From assembly GCF_003086295.3 (NCBI RefSeq), contig NC_092053.1:86551671-86615670 (forward strand): a stretch of 64,000 bases of DNA, written 5' to 3'. The translations under genes were made by a program, and so were the position numbers. This stretch comes from Arachis hypogaea. Taxonomy: Eukaryota > Streptophyta > Magnoliopsida > Fabales > Fabaceae. Below the pieces are notes generated by a model, which had not been told where the DNA came from, made no database searches, and worked only from the letters and a program-made list of their open reading frames with translations. Below are positions 11,161 through 22,152 of this stretch, piece after piece. Position 1 is the stretch's first letter. Each line of letters starts with the position of its first letter.

Positions 11161-11700
11161 ATGCCACGCGACGCCACCGCATCAGCGACGCCTCCGCGTC
11201 GCAAGGAGAGGGGAGAAAATAAAAACGAACAGAGAGTCACGCTGGAGCGTGGCTGGAGGCGTGCCAGTGGCACAAATCAACCCACGCGACCGCGTCGCCG
11301 ACGCGTCCGCGTCACATGGGAACTTTGGCCTCCCACGCGACCGCGTCACCCACGCGGCCGCGTGCCATGTAAATCGACGTCACAAGGGTGCATGGCCGAA
11401 GGTTAAGCTGGAATGGGGCTGGACTCGTGCTGGAAGCCCAAGCCCTCCCACGCGTCTGCGTCATATTGGAAATAGGCCATCCACGCGATCGCGTCAACCA
11501 CGCGACCGCGTCACCCAGATTTTTTGCAAAAATACATCTCAAACAGAGAGTTGTGCGAATGCGAGGCTGCACTCGGGCCAATCGCACAAATCAAGCCACG
11601 CGATCACATGACCCACGCATCCGCGTCACCTGACCTTATCGCGCACCACGCGACCGCGTCACTCACGCGTCCGCGTCGCCAGCGTCGCACAACCTATCCA
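11161..11700 (+). repeat. CpG-rich CACGCG/CGCGTC palindrome array in A
   Basis: The CACGCG-type word occurs in pairs exactly 17 bp apart at 11283/11300, 11334/11351, 11482/11499, 11597/11614 and 11647/11664, with single copies near 11165 and 11449. Neighbouring pairs are often 50-51 bp apart. The common unit is CCACGCGACCGCGTCAC, with ACGCG and CGCGT as inverted arms. The array is far more GC- and CpG-rich than its surroundings. Several ORFs cross it in all frames but are products of the repeat. Confidence 0.85.
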
Positions 11701-11714
11701 GATTAGTGCCAATT

Positions 11715-11880
11715 ATCTTATTTTTCTTTCCCAATCCTACTTTCTTCTATCTTTTCTTCTTTCTTCTTTCTTTCTTACTTTATTTCTTTCCCTTCTCATT
11801 CTTCTTATCTTTTATTTTATTTTATTTATTTGCATACTTTCATTCATTGCATTTTAATTTTGTGCATATTTTTATTTTTC
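11715..11880 (+). repeat. Pyrimidine-rich tract after the CpG array
   Basis: Almost all T and C on the plus strand (TTCTTCTTTC words), directly after the CpG array. The ORF over it is low complexity and is not called. Confidence 0.6.
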
Positions 11881-12240
11881 TGAAATTATTGGTGTTCAAA
11901 TATTCTTATTCAACTGTTATATCTTTTCTGGTATTATCTTGGTGCTTATGACTTGTTTTATTCTGATTGGGTAACATTATTTAAATCAATGCTAATTTTT
12001 ATGATACTTGTACTCCTCTTGCATTGACATGTACTTATATTGATATATTCATTACCCACACTCTTCCCCATTGTTGCAAATTTTGCACCATTGGTATGCC
12101 ATGGCTTCTATTGTTTTCTCACGTACATGTTGAAGCTTCCATGTAAATGAGACCCTTTTCATTTGGTATTAACCCAACCATACTTCATTTATTTTCTTAT
12201 CTCTATTATTGGGTTACCTTTCTTCCCTTTTTCTTTCAGG

Positions 12241-12441
12241 ATGGCCACCAGGAAGAAAACCGGAAGACGTTTACATGGGGAGACAGACAAGTCCATCTGC
12301 ACAATCCTTAGAGAAAAGCAACAGTTGAAACAACCCGTCCACCTGCACATCTCAGTATGCACCGAGGACGATGCAATCTTTAACTGCGGGGAGGTCGATA
12401 CCGATCTCCATCGGTTAGTACTTTCCTGTCTCAAACACTAA
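12241..12441 (+). CDS. Small unassigned ORF in A
   Basis: From an ATG at 12241 a short basic protein begins MATRKKTGRRLHGETDKS and continues for 66 residues to the stop ending at 12441. It follows a pyrimidine tract ending TTTCAG, which would suit a 3' splice site, and the open frame extends further upstream. I do not recognise a domain. It may be a remnant of a third retroelement ORF comparable in position to that of D and F, or chance. Confidence is low. Confidence 0.25.
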   Translation: MATRKKTGRRLHGETDKSICTILREKQQLKQPVHLHISVCTEDDAIFNCGEVDTDLHRLVLSCLKH

Positions 12442-13716
12442 TATTTTATTTTCTTTGTTAATTGTTACATTTGCATATTTAATTGCATGTTTATTTGATT
12501 TTATGCATTTAGTTACTACTTGGTTGAAGTAATATTTTCTTTTTCAAGAAAATTTTATAATATTTCACTAATTTAAATTGAAAAAATTTTTTTTGCTAAA
12601 CTTGTTTGGAAGTTGTATTTGGAACATGGTTTTTGAGCTAAAGAACACACAACCTGTGAGATTTGAGCTTATTTATATGGTTACATTATTTAACCATAAA
12701 TATTTTATTCCTGTGTGTTCCCTTCTCTATGATTGTAATCTTTACTTTGTTCCATTCTATATGTCCAATATTTAGTATATTTACATGCTTGCATATGATT
12801 GAGGCCATTGTTTGATTTTAGCTCACTTATCCCAAAATTAGCCTACCTTTTACATCACCCTTGTTAGCCCCCTTGAGCTTTTAAATCCCTTCTGTTTTAT
12901 AACCACATTACTAGCCTTAAGCAGAAAAACAAAATAAGAATCCCAAGTTGAATCCTTGGTTAGCTTAAGATAGATATTGTGTAAAATTTAAGTGTGGGGA
13001 ATTTTATGGGAACATGGGATGATATGAAAAAGTAAGGAATTAAATTGAATAAGTCATTTGAAAATTTGGGAAGCATGCTCATGTGAAATCAAAATAATTA
13101 AATTACCATGTGCATTGAAGAAAAATATATTAAGTAATTAAATAAGGGGATACAAAAAAATAATTAAAAAAAAGAGAGAAAAATGAAAAAAAATATATAT
13201 TACCCCAAATGCAAAATAAAAAGAATCAATGCACATGGGACAAAATTCAAAAATAAGTTTGATACATGAGCATGTAATACAAGTGAGAAAAATTTGGGTA
13301 GTTAGGTACAGTATTTTAAAATTGTATAAAGTATGTATATGTTAGGTGAAAAGACCTCATGATGTTTGCATTGGTATACTAAATTTTGTTGATTGGTTAG
13401 ATGAAGAACAAAGTTTTAGAAAGCATGATTAGAGAAGACTAGAGTGAATTACCCTATACACTTGAGAGATTAGAGTGATATACACTTCCAGTGAGGGTTC
13501 AACGCTTAAATTCTATGTTCCCTGCTTTCATGAGCTGTCTTCTTACAAGTTCACTTGCTTTTTATTGTATGATTTGAATTAGTGGAAATTAGTTTGTATT
13601 TGTCTTGGAGAACTTATTTACTCTTAACCAAGTAAGTAAAAGTATTTAGCATGTAGTTGCATTCATAGGTTGCATTTCATACCATTCCTCTTCATCTTTA
13701 TAGCTTCTCTTGAGCT
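12442..13716 (+). other. Noncoding 3' interior of A
   Basis: AT-rich sequence with no supportable ORF. At 12988-13001 TTTAAGTGTGGGGA repeats the tract found just before the A 3' LTR (13738-13751), in the same orientation. A-rich stretches lie near 13150-13200. Confidence 0.6.
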
Positions 13717-13754
13717 TAGCATGAGGACATGCTAGTGTTTAAGTGTGGGGAGAT
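13717..13754 (+). promoter_or_regulatory. A stem-loop and pre-LTR tract
   Basis: TAGCATG (13717-13723) pairs with CATGCTA (13728-13734) around the loop AGGA, followed by GTGTTTAAGTGTGGGGAGAT and the 3' LTR at 13755. The stem sequence differs from that of D, F and H but the geometry is the same: 7-8 bp, 4-nt purine loop ending GA, stem end about 20 nt before the LTR. AGTGTGGGGAGA is a conventional polypurine tract. Confidence 0.75.
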
Positions 13755-15201
13755 TGATAAACCACTATTTTATGGTTTATCTTGTACTCAATTAAGTGGT
13801 TTTTATTAACTCTTTACCCACTTATTCATACTATTTGCATGGTTTTATATTTCCTTCCTAATTATGTGTTTTGATTGAAAAAATGCTTCTTTGATCTTAT
13901 ATTTGCTTATTATTAATCCTCTCTTATTACCATTAGATGCCTTGATATGTGTGTTAAGTGATTTCAAAGATTACAGGGCAGGAATGGTTTAGAGGATGGA
14001 AAGGAAGCATGGAAAAGTGGAAGGAATACAAGAAGTTGAAGAAACTGCAAAGCTGTCAGCCTGACCTCTTCGCATTCAAACAGTCATAACTTGAGCTACG
14101 GAGGTCTAAACGACAGGGTTCCAGTTGCGTTAGAAAGCTAACGTCTGGGGCTTCGATTTGATATATAATACGCTATAGTTTCCCTGACGCTAGGTGATGC
14201 GACCGTGTGCTCCATGCGGCCACGTTGCAGTGACGGAATTCCAACGTGGTTGAATTTGAGACCAGCGAATTCTGGGCTGTTTCTGACCCAGTTCTCGGCC
14301 CAGAAAACACAGATTAGAGGCTATAAAGTGGAGGAATACATCCATTCAAAAAAAAAGGCTCTCATAATTCACAATTTTAGGAGTAGATGTAGTTTTTAGA
14401 GAGAGAGGTTCTCTCATCTCTCTTAGGATTAGGATTTAGGACTTTTCTTAGTTTTAGGAGCGACTCTCAATCCCAGGTTCTTTATTTTTATTTATTTCTC
14501 CAATTTAATTTATGAACTTTTCCATGTTATGATTTGAATATTTTATTTAATATAATTTGAGGTATTTCAGACTTATGATTGCTCTCTTTAATTTATTAAT
14601 GCTCTGTGTTTATCCAAATTATTTTCATTCAAGTAGACTTTCTTCCCTTTTGGCTTTGGTTAAATATTTGGAGACTCTTGAGTTATCAAACTCATTGTTG
14701 ATTAAAAATTGGAATTCTTCAAGAATTAATTTGAGTTCCACTAACTCTAACTTTTCCTAAGGAAAGACTAGGAATTGAGGAATCGGAATTAATTCATCCA
14801 CTTAACTTACCTTCATAGTTAGAGATTAACAAAGTGGGAGAAAAATCCAATTCTCATCACAATTGATAAGGATAACCAGGATAGGACTTCCGATTCTCAT
14901 ACCTTACCAGCAGTTTATTTTACAGTTATTTATTTATTTTTATTGCTTGAAAATATACCTGTGCGCATTGCCCAAACTCCAGAAACCCAATTTACAAACT
15001 CATAACCAATAATAAGAACTTACCTCCCTGCAATTCCTTGAGAAGACAACCCGAGGTTTGAATACTCGGTTATCAATTTCAAAGGGGTTTGTTACTTGAG
15101 ACAACCAAAACGTTTGTAAGAAAGGTTGATTGCTTGGTTTAGTAACTATACTTACAACGAGAGTTTTTATAACCTCTAAACCATCAATCTTCAATTCTTC
15201 A
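13755..15201 (+). mobile_element. 3' LTR of A
   Basis: Second copy of the 7619-9064 LTR, ending TTCTTCA before TSD GAGAT at 15202-15206. TATAAAG at 14322-14328 matches the 5' copy. Substitutions against the 5' copy are scattered; the CpG-rich U3 segment near 14190-14235 shows several C-to-T and G-to-A differences. Confidence 0.95.
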
Positions 15202-15577
15202 GAGATCAATGACCATGGCCCATGGCATTGATCACATACAACCTACCATAGAAGAAGTCATTCACAAGCAGAGAAGACAGTCATACCAGAATTAATTCAA
15301 AAAGACTAAGCAACTCCAATCATTTACCTTATTCCTATTACTCTTTTCATAGTTTACACAAATTCTGAGTTCTAATTACTCTTTTTTTTCTATTCCCATT
15401 ACTGACTCTATTTGATATAAAAACTAATTTATACAATATTAAAACACGTCCAATCCATCTTATCTGTCTGACTAAGACTTGCAGGATAACCATAGCTTGC
15501 TTCAAGCCAACAATCCTCATGGGATCGACCCTGACTCGCTCAGGTATTACTTGGACGACCCAGTGCACTTGCTGGTA
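15202..15577 (+). mobile_element. 3' LTR of J, right part
   Basis: Starts with the second TSD copy GAGAT and ends GTGCACTTGCTGGT. It carries the U5-like words CATAGCTTGCTTCAAGCC, GGGATCGACCC and GGACGACCCAGTGCACTTG shared with D, E and F. The last ~60 bases of a full LTR (ending GTGCACCA) are missing because C sequence begins, so C probably inserted here. A stem-loop CCTGA/TCAGG lies at 15530-15544. Confidence 0.75.
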
Positions 15578-16262
15578 CAACAGTATGAATGTGTGGGGAT
15601 TCATGCTACCACTCATACTGACTCTCTACCTTGCCTCCGCCGCGCACGGCTCCCTCCTCCCGAAGTTTTTGGAGGTTGTCCTCATCCAACCTAGAAGGCA
15701 TACCAAAAACATCGGAAGTTACCCAACGGTAACGATCCGGTATACCCCCATCCAGGAAGACCAAACTCGCGTTCATCCCTCCGCCGAATCATACCTGTTC
15801 ATACCCCAGGTCGAGCTATGCGATCTGGGTTAGACGAAGACCAGAACGACCGACCTCTTACAAGGCTGGCTCGTCACCGACCTCTTCCTAAATAGCTCGG
15901 CCAAATCACCATGTAGGCCCAAAGCAAAGGATCACCGTTCACCAAAAGGCGGTGGACTAAAAGATAAAGATCTCCTCCATAAAACATAAGATAAGATAAC
16001 AAACTTATCTCAAGGAAGGTCACTCCCCACTACTATAAATACGCTGGAGCACCCAGGTATAGCACACACTCTAATTCTACACAAAAAACCTGCCTAAACC
16101 CCGTGCTAACTTAAGCATCAGAGTCTCTTGCAGGTACTACCACCCTCCGGTGATCAAGGATCAGTAGCATTTCAAGATTCAGCAAGTCAGACCCAGCAGC
16201 TCCGATCTCACTTGAAGATCTTATCCGAGATCGACCTTCAGTTTCAGGTAACCCTCGAAACA
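15578..16262 (+). mobile_element. 5' LTR of C (Tat/Ogre-lineage element), start uncertain
   Basis: A compact LTR-like region ending CCTCGAAACA directly before a tRNA-Asp PBS at 16264. TATAAATA at 16034-16041 is a good TATA box, followed by a leader with CACACACTC and exon-like GC-richer sequence. The base composition is clearly less AT-rich than its neighbours. The left end cannot be fixed because the partner LTR and TSD are outside the window or lost; a TGTGGGG start near 15592 is possible. Confidence 0.6.
16034..16041 (+). promoter_or_regulatory. TATA box of the C LTR
   Basis: TATAAATA in the context CTACTATAAATACGC, about 220 bp before the PBS. It is the expected core promoter of the element; activity is not shown. 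Confidence 0.55.
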
Positions 16263-16263
16263 T

Positions 16264-16281
16264 TGGCGCCGTTGCCGGGGA
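16264..16281 (+). promoter_or_regulatory. PBS of C (tRNA-Asp type)
   Basis: TGGCGCCGTTGCCGGGGA is a perfect 18-base match to the complement of the plant tRNA-Asp 3' end, one base after the LTR end. An ATG follows at 16304. Confidence 0.92.
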
Positions 16282-16303
16282 GCCTGGAAGTCATCCCACT
16301 GTC

Positions 16304-17240
16304 ATGGCAGACAACCCTGACAATGATCATGATTCCGGTTTGGAAGAAAGAACACTGCATAAGAACACGGATCCTGCATCCAAGGAAACACCTCAATTCA
16401 AGTGAGACAAGCAAACCCCAAACACAGATATCTTAGATGCAATCCGTGAATAATGGGATCACCTTAAACAGCTCGAACAGGAAGCTGAACGGCAGCGAGA
16501 GGCCGAGAGAGACCTCTGGAAAGAAACAAGACGGTGTCAAGAGCTAGAGGACAAGCTCTTAAAGCTCGAAGCCGACCTCAAAACTAAGACCATTCGATCC
16601 AGCCGTGAAGATAGCCCCCACAAGGACCAAGACCCGTTCACAAAGGTGATCATGAACGCTAAAGTTCCAAAGGACTTCAAAGCCCCCGACATGACCCTGT
16701 ATGACGGTAAGTCTGATCCAAGCCATCGTCTCAGCAATTTCAGAAGTCGAATGTATCTTACAGATGCCTCAAATGCAATCCGTTGTAAAGCCTTCCCAAA
16801 CACTTTAACCAAGACGGTGATAAAGTGGTGCGACAGCTTGCCGCCAAGATCAATAGCAAGCTTCGATGACCTCGCCAAGAAATTCTTAGCTAGATTCTCC
16901 ATCCAAAAAGACAAAGCCAAGCATGCTCCAAGTCTGCTAGGGATTAAGCAAGGAGATCGGGAAAGCCTCCGCAACTGCATGGAAAGATTCAATAAAGCAT
17001 GTCTTGACATAAAAATCTTCCAACAGAAGTAGCCATCATGGGTCTCATCAATGGCCTATGAGAAGGACCCTTTAGTCACTCTATATCCAAAAAGCATCTA
17101 ACATCCCTCAATGAGGTTCAAGAACGGGCAGAAAAATACATTAATATGGAGGAAAACTCCCGATTAGGAGAAACCTACAAGACTGGATTCTCCTACCCAC
17201 CTCGGGACAAGGATAAAGAATTCAGGAAGAAATAAGACCA
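16304..17240 (+). pseudogene. gag: C gag, first copy
   Basis: The frame from ATG 16304 reads MADNPDNDHDSGLEERT and meets two early stops (TGA and TAA, near 16403 and 16450). A coiled coil follows (EAERQREAERDLWKE), then the retrotransposon gag core: VIMNAKVPKDFKAPDM, WCDSLPPRSIASFDDLAKKFLARF and GIKQGDRESLRNCMERFNKACLDI. The frame ends at 17032 after IFQQK; a frameshift then continues it (GLINGL, then EVQERAEKYINMEENSRLGET in other frames). The family role is to form the particle. This copy cannot make full-length Gag. The second copy, at 18664, supplies the homologous core with WFDN in place of WCDS. Confidence 0.85.
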
Positions 17241-18005
17241 ACCCACTGAGAAATCCAGAAAGTACCACAACTACACCCCTCTTCGGGTGTCTCTCGTGGA
17301 CGTTTATCGGGAGAGGAGGAAGTCGAACAGAGTATTTGAATACCACCGAATCTACGGGCATTCCACCAATGATTGCTATGACCTAAAGAATGTCATAGAA
17401 AAATTGGCACGAGAAGGGAGATTAGATCAGTTTTTAGCCAACAGAGCGGACGAACCAAAAAAGAGAAGAAGGGACGAAGAGGTTGGACGAGCTGAACGTC
17501 CCCCTCACACCCCTGAGATGCATGTTCACATGATAAATGGAGGATTCTCAGGAGGAGGGATTTCTAGGTCGTCCCGCAAAAGACACCTTAAAGAGGGGTA
17601 CCATGTTGGAGGAGGGGACAGGTTGGTCGACCTCCCCACTATTACCTTCACTCAAGAAGACGCCGTGGGCATCATCTTAGGGCATGATGACCCTATGGTT
17701 GTTACCATAATACTTGCCAATGCCAACCTCCACCAAACGTTGGTCGACCAAGGAAGCTCTGCAGATATAATGTTCAAATCCGCCTTTGACAAGCTCGTCC
17801 TACAAGAAAAAGAACTCAGAGCGTATCCAAATAGCTATTTGGGCTAGGAGATGCCCCAATTCAGCCATTAGGGTACATCCCCCTACACACAACCTTTGGA
17901 AAAGGAACTCGGTCTAGGACGTTAAGCATAGACTACATCGTAGTCGATGTGAGCTCAGCCTACAATGCTCTAATAGGTTGGACAACACTGAACTAGCTCG
18001 CCGCG
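17241..18005 (+). pseudogene. C nucleocapsid-like segment and protease, first copy
   Basis: The frame 17287-17847 contains HRIYGHSTNDCYDLKNVIEKLAREGRL, a degenerate zinc-knuckle-like motif whose first Cys is lost (the second copy keeps CEYHRVYGHPTNECYDLK). It continues to the retropepsin active site LVDQGSSADIMF (D-x-G-S-S-A-D-I). The frame breaks at a TAG after NSYLG; further protease sequence (IDYIVVDVSSAYNALIG) follows in another frame up to a TAG near 17993. The active-site triad is intact here, unlike in the second copy. Confidence 0.8.
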
Positions 18006-19352
18006 GTGGTTTCCACTCCACACCTATGCATGAAGTTCCAAACTTCGGAAGGGATCGCTACCGTAAAGTTAGACCAAAAACTCGTGAGACACTGTTATAA
18101 CGAAAGTCTGAACCTTAAAGGTGATCCCAGAGGAAAGAAAATCAATACTATAGAACTCGGGGGAATCCGAGCTCGCGAAGAACTTTGCCCTCAGCCAGAA
18201 GGTGAAACCAAAGAAGTTCAAATTGGTGACACACAGGACAAAACAATAATCATAGGGGCGAATTTGAATGAAGATCTAAAGAAGCCGCTAACAAAGCTCC
18301 TAAAGGACAACTCCGACCTCTTTGCATGGAAGGCCGCCGACATGCCCGGTATTGATCCCGAATTAATGTGTCATAAGTTAGCCGTATATCCTGGGTCTCC
18401 CCCAGTACAACAGAAGCATAGGAAGCTTGGCCCAGAAAGATCACAAGCTGTATTGGTCAAGAAGTCAAATGGGAAGTGGCGGATGTGCACTGACTACACC
18501 GACCTCAATAAAGCCTGCCCAAAGGACCCCTACCCACTCCCGAACATAGACACACTAGTCGATGCTTCATCAGGATATAAGTACCTCTCCTTCATGGCCG
18601 CTTACTCGGGATACAATCAAATCCCGATGTATCAACCGGACCAGGAGAAAACCTCATTCCTAAAGTGGTTTGACAATTTTCTGCCAAGGTTAATAGCAAG
18701 CTTTGATGACCTCGCCAAGAAATTTCTAGCTAGATTCTCTATCCAGAAAGTTAAAGCCAAGCATGCCCCAAGCCTGTTAGGGATTAAGCAAGGAGATCGG
18801 GAAAGCCTCCGCAACTACAAGGAAAGATTCAACAAAGCATGTCTGGACATACAAAGTCTGCCAATAGAAGCAGCCATCATAGGTCTCATCAATGGCCTAC
18901 GAGAAAGATCCTTTAGCCCCTCCATATCTAAAAAGCACCCAACATCCCTGAACGAGGTACAAGAACGGGCAGAAAAGTATATTAATATGGAGGAGAACTC
19001 TCGACTAGGAGAAACCTTAAAATATGGATTCTCCTACCCACCTCGGGACAAGGATAAAGAGTCCAGAAAAAAGAAGACCAGTCTACTGAAAAACTTAGAA
19101 AATACCACAACTACAACCCCCCTCAGGGTGTCTCTTGTGGATGTCTACAAAGAGATATGCAACACTGAGAAGATCTCGCCCCCTCGTTCGATTAAGCATA
19201 AAAGAGGAAGAAATCGGACAGAGTATTGTGAATACCACCGAGTCTACGGGCACCCCACCAATGAATGCTACGACCTAAAAAACATCATAGAGAAGCTAGC
19301 CCAGGAAGGAAGACTAGACAGGTTCCTGGCCAACAAAACAGATGAACCGTAG
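18006..19352 (+). pseudogene. Chimeric ORF: RT N-terminus fused in frame to a second gag
   Basis: A 448-codon ORF. Residues 1-140 are the protease-RT linker (LFAWKAADMPGIDPELMCHKLAVYPG). Residues 141-219 are the RT N-terminal region (WRMCTDYTDLNKACPKDPYPLPNIDTLVDA, FMAAYSGYNQIPMYQPDQEKTSFL). At 18663 the reading switches to the gag core (WFDNFLPRLIASFDDLAKKFLARF) and runs through the knuckle CEYHRVYGHPTNECYDLK to the stop at 19352. An intact relative of the RT continues FLTPKANYCYIDMPFG (see 31037), so RT is cut just before its catalytic motifs. About three bases (TAA) are shared at the joint. This is a rearrangement product, not a natural polyprotein order. Confidence 0.88.
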
Positions 19353-20000
19353 AAGCGAAGAAGGGACAAAGAGGTCGGACGAGCTGAACGTCTCCCTCAC
19401 ACCCCTGATAAGCATGTTCACATAATAAATGGTGGATTCGCAGGAGGAGGGATCTCTAAGTCATCCCGTAAAAGACACCTCAAAGAGGTATACCATGTTG
19501 GAGGAGGGGACAGGTCATCCGACCTTCCCACTATTACTTTTACCCCAGAAGACGCCACAGGCATCATCCCAAGGCATAATGATCTCATGGTCATTACCAT
19601 CATACTCACCAATGCTAATCTCCACTGAACATTGGTAGACCAACGAAGCTCCGCAGACATCTTGTTCAAATCCACCTTCGACAAGCCCGGCCTGCAAGAT
19701 AAAGAGTTCAGAGCATATCCAAATAGCTTCTTCGGACTTGGAAACACCCCAATTCAACCACTAGGATACGTCTCACAGCATACAACCTTTGGAAAAGAAA
19801 CTAGGTCAAGGACACTAAACATAGACTACGTCGTAGTCAACATGAGCTCAGCTTATAACGCCCTTATAGGTCGAATAACGCTGAACCAGCTCGTCGCAGT
19901 AGTCTCCACTCCACATATGTGCATGAAGTTCCCAACTCCAGAAGGGATCGCCACGATAAAAGGAGACCAAATTTTGTGCGACGCTACTACAACAAAAGTC
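19353..20000 (+). pseudogene. C protease, second copy
   Basis: Homologous to 17450-18005. It reads HVHIINGGFAGGG, SSDLPTITFTPEDATGII, VITIILTNANLH, then a TGA stop, then LVDQRSSADILFKSTF. The Gly of the D-x-G active site is Arg here, which should abolish activity. It continues IDYVVVNMSSAYNALIGR and CMKFPTPEGIATIKGD before a frameshift near 19975. Confidence 0.82.
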
Positions 20001-20501
20001 TGAACCTCAAAGGCAACCCCAGAGGAGAGGAAATCAACACCATCGAACTCGGGAGAGTTCGAGCTCGCAAAGAACTTCATCCACAACCTGAGGGTGAGAC
20101 CAAAGAAGTCCAGATCGGGGATGCCCAGGATAAAATAACAAATATAGGGGCAACCTTAAAGGAAGACTTAAGGAGCCACTGATACAGTTCCTAAAGGATA
20201 ATGCCGATCTCTTTGCATGGAAGGCTGCAGACATGCCCGGCATAGATCCCAAGTTAACGTGCCATAAGCTGGCTGTGTATCCTGGATCTCGGCAAGTGCA
20301 ACAGAAGCACAGGAAGCTTGGCTCAGAAAGGTCCAAAGCTGTGGAAGAGCAGGTACAAGCCTTACTGGAGGCAGGGTTCATAAGGGAGATCGAGTACCCA
20401 TTATGGCTAGCCAATGTCGTCTTGGTAAAGAAGTCAAATCGAAAGTGGCGAATGTGTACCGACTACACCGACCTCAATAAGGCTTGCCCTAAGGACCCCT
20501 A
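20001..20501 (+). pseudogene. C reverse transcriptase N-terminal part, cut by D
   Basis: Frames contain NTIELGRVRARKELHPQPEGETKEVQIGD, then, after a frameshift near 20170, LFAWKAADMPGIDPKLTCHKLAVYPG, AVEEQVQALLEAGFIREIEYPLWLANVVLVKKSN and WRMCTDYTDLNKACPKDPY. The sequence stops at 20501, where D is inserted (TSD CCCTA at 20497-20501). It resumes at 30909 with PLPNIDTLVDAS in the expected order. Confidence 0.88.
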
Positions 20502-20624
20502 TGGTGCACGAAATTGTGATCATCACTGGCGCCAACAACTTGGTACGCACAATTGTAATCTCAACTCTTTGTCACAACTCCACACAACTAACCAGCAAGT
20601 GCACTGGGTCGTCCAAGTAATAAA

Positions 20625-20640
20625 CCTTACGTGAGTAAGG
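20625..20640 (-). promoter_or_regulatory. U5 stem-loop of D, representative
   Basis: CCTTAC/GTAAGG around a 4-nt loop, next to GGATCGACCC (minus strand) near the LTR 3' end. Equivalents: F 51972-51987, E 49247-49262, J 15530-15544 (CCTGA/TCAGG), H 39898-39911 (CTCAC/GTGAG), G 43499-43514 (CTCACT/AGTGAG). Confidence 0.68.
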
Positions 20641-21683
20641 GTCGATCCCACAGAGATTGTCGGCTTGAAGCAAGCTATGGTCATCTTGTAAATCTCAGTC
20701 AGGCAGATTCAAATGATTATGGAGAATTGATAATTAAAATATGAATAAAATATAATATAAGATAGAGATACTTATGTAATTCATTGGTGAAAATTTCAGA
20801 TAAGCATATGAAGATGCTTTGTTCCTCCTGAACTTCTACTTTCCTATTGTCTTTATCCAATCATTCATACTCCTTTCCATGGCAAGCTTTATGTTGGGTT
20901 TCTCTGTTGTCAATGGCTACCTCCCATCCTCTTAGTGAAAATGGTCCAAATGCACTGTCACCGCACGGCTGATCATCTGTCGATTCTCGATCATGTTGGA
21001 ATAGGATCCATTGATCCTTTTGCGTTTGTCACTATGCCCAACACTCGCGAGTTTGAAGCTCGTCACAGTCATCCCTTCCCAGATCCTACTCGGAATACCA
21101 CAGACAAGGTTTAGACTTTCCAGATCTCAAGAATGGCCGCCAATAGTTCTAGCCTATACCACGAAGGTTCTAATATGAGATTAGAAACCCAAGAGATACA
21201 GATCCAAGCTTGTTTGCATGTAGAACGGAAGTGGTTGTCAGGCACGCATTCATAGGTGAGAATGGTGATGAGTGTCACAAAATCATAACATTCATCATGT
21301 TCTTGAGTGCAAATGAATATCTTGGAGAAGAAATAGGCTTGAGTTGAATAGAAAAACAATAGTACTTTGCATTAATTCATGAGGAACAGCAGAGCTCCAC
21401 ACCTTAATCTATGGTGTGTAGAAACTCCACCGTTGAAAATACATAAGAACAAAAGGTCTAGGCATGGCCGAATGGCCAGCCTCCCAAAGAGGGTTCAATC
21501 ATCAAAACATGATTAAAAGATAGATTGAAAGATAAAAATACAATAGCAAAAGGTCCTATTTATAGAAAACTAGTAGCTTAGGGTTTACAGAAATAGGTAA
21601 TTAATGCAGAAATCTTCTTCCGGGACCACTTGGTGTGTGCTTGGGCTGAGCATTAAAGCTTTCACGTGTAGAGATTTTTCATG

Positions 21684-21785
21684 GAGTTAAACGCTAGCTT
21701 TGGTGACAGTTTGGGCGTTTAACTCCAGCTTTTATGCCAGTTCTGGTGTTTTTGACGCCAAAAATTTTATGCTGACTTGGAACGC
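21684..21785 (-). repeat. 31-bp-phased palindrome array in the D 3' LTR
   Basis: GCGTT-equivalent positions are 21684, 21715 and 21746, with a degenerate fourth near 21777. The spacing is 31 bp each time. The other D LTR repeats the phase at 30453, 30484, 30515 and about 30546. Confidence 0.78.
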
Positions 21786-22152
21786 CGATTGGGGCCATCA
21801 AATCTCGGGAAAAATATGGACTATTATATATTGTTGGAAAGCCCAGGATGTCTACTTTCCAACGCAATTGAGAGCGCACCAATTGGCCTTCTGTAGCTCC
21901 GGAAAATCCACTTCGAGTGCAGGGAGGTCAGAATCCAACAGCATCTGCATTCCTTTTTCAGCCTCTGAATCAGATTTTTGCTCAGGTCCCTCAATTTCAG
22001 CCAGAAAATATCTGAAATCATAGAAAAACACAAAAACTCATAGTAAAGTCCAGAAATGTGATTTTTATTTTAAAAATAATAAAAATATAATAAAAACTAA
22101 CTAAAATATACTAAAAGCAATGCAAAAAAGCGTATAAATTATCCGCTCATCA

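Larger units (their letters stand above)
7619..15201 (+). mobile_element. Element A: complete non-autonomous LTR retrotransposon
   Basis: The two LTRs are 1446 and 1447 bp, both TGATAAACC...TTCTTCA, inside a perfect TSD GAGAT (7614-7618 and 15202-15206). The PBS matches tRNA-Asp. The 4.7-kb interior has one gag-like low-complexity ORF and no RT, RNase H, integrase or clear protease, so A would need proteins from another element. The LTR copies differ at a modest number of positions by eye. A sits inside the J 3' LTR and so is younger than J. Confidence 0.95.
20502..22152 (-). mobile_element. 3' LTR of D
   Basis: 1651 bp, read on the minus strand TGATGAGCGGATAATTTATA...GTGCACCA. It keeps a segment (21309-21441) missing from the other D LTR. 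It includes a 31-bp-phased palindrome array near 21684-21785 and a U5 stem-loop CCTTAC/GTAAGG at 20625-20640. Confidence 0.93.

Noticed and set aside
11161..11700. Overlapping ORFs on both strands across the CpG array of A
   Set aside because: They follow from a lack of stop codons in CACGCG-rich repeats; the translations are repeat-derived and unlike any conserved domain.
16537..17010. A 157-codon antisense ORF across C gag
   Set aside because: It is the exact shadow of the gag core, whose sense frame has the conserved motifs.
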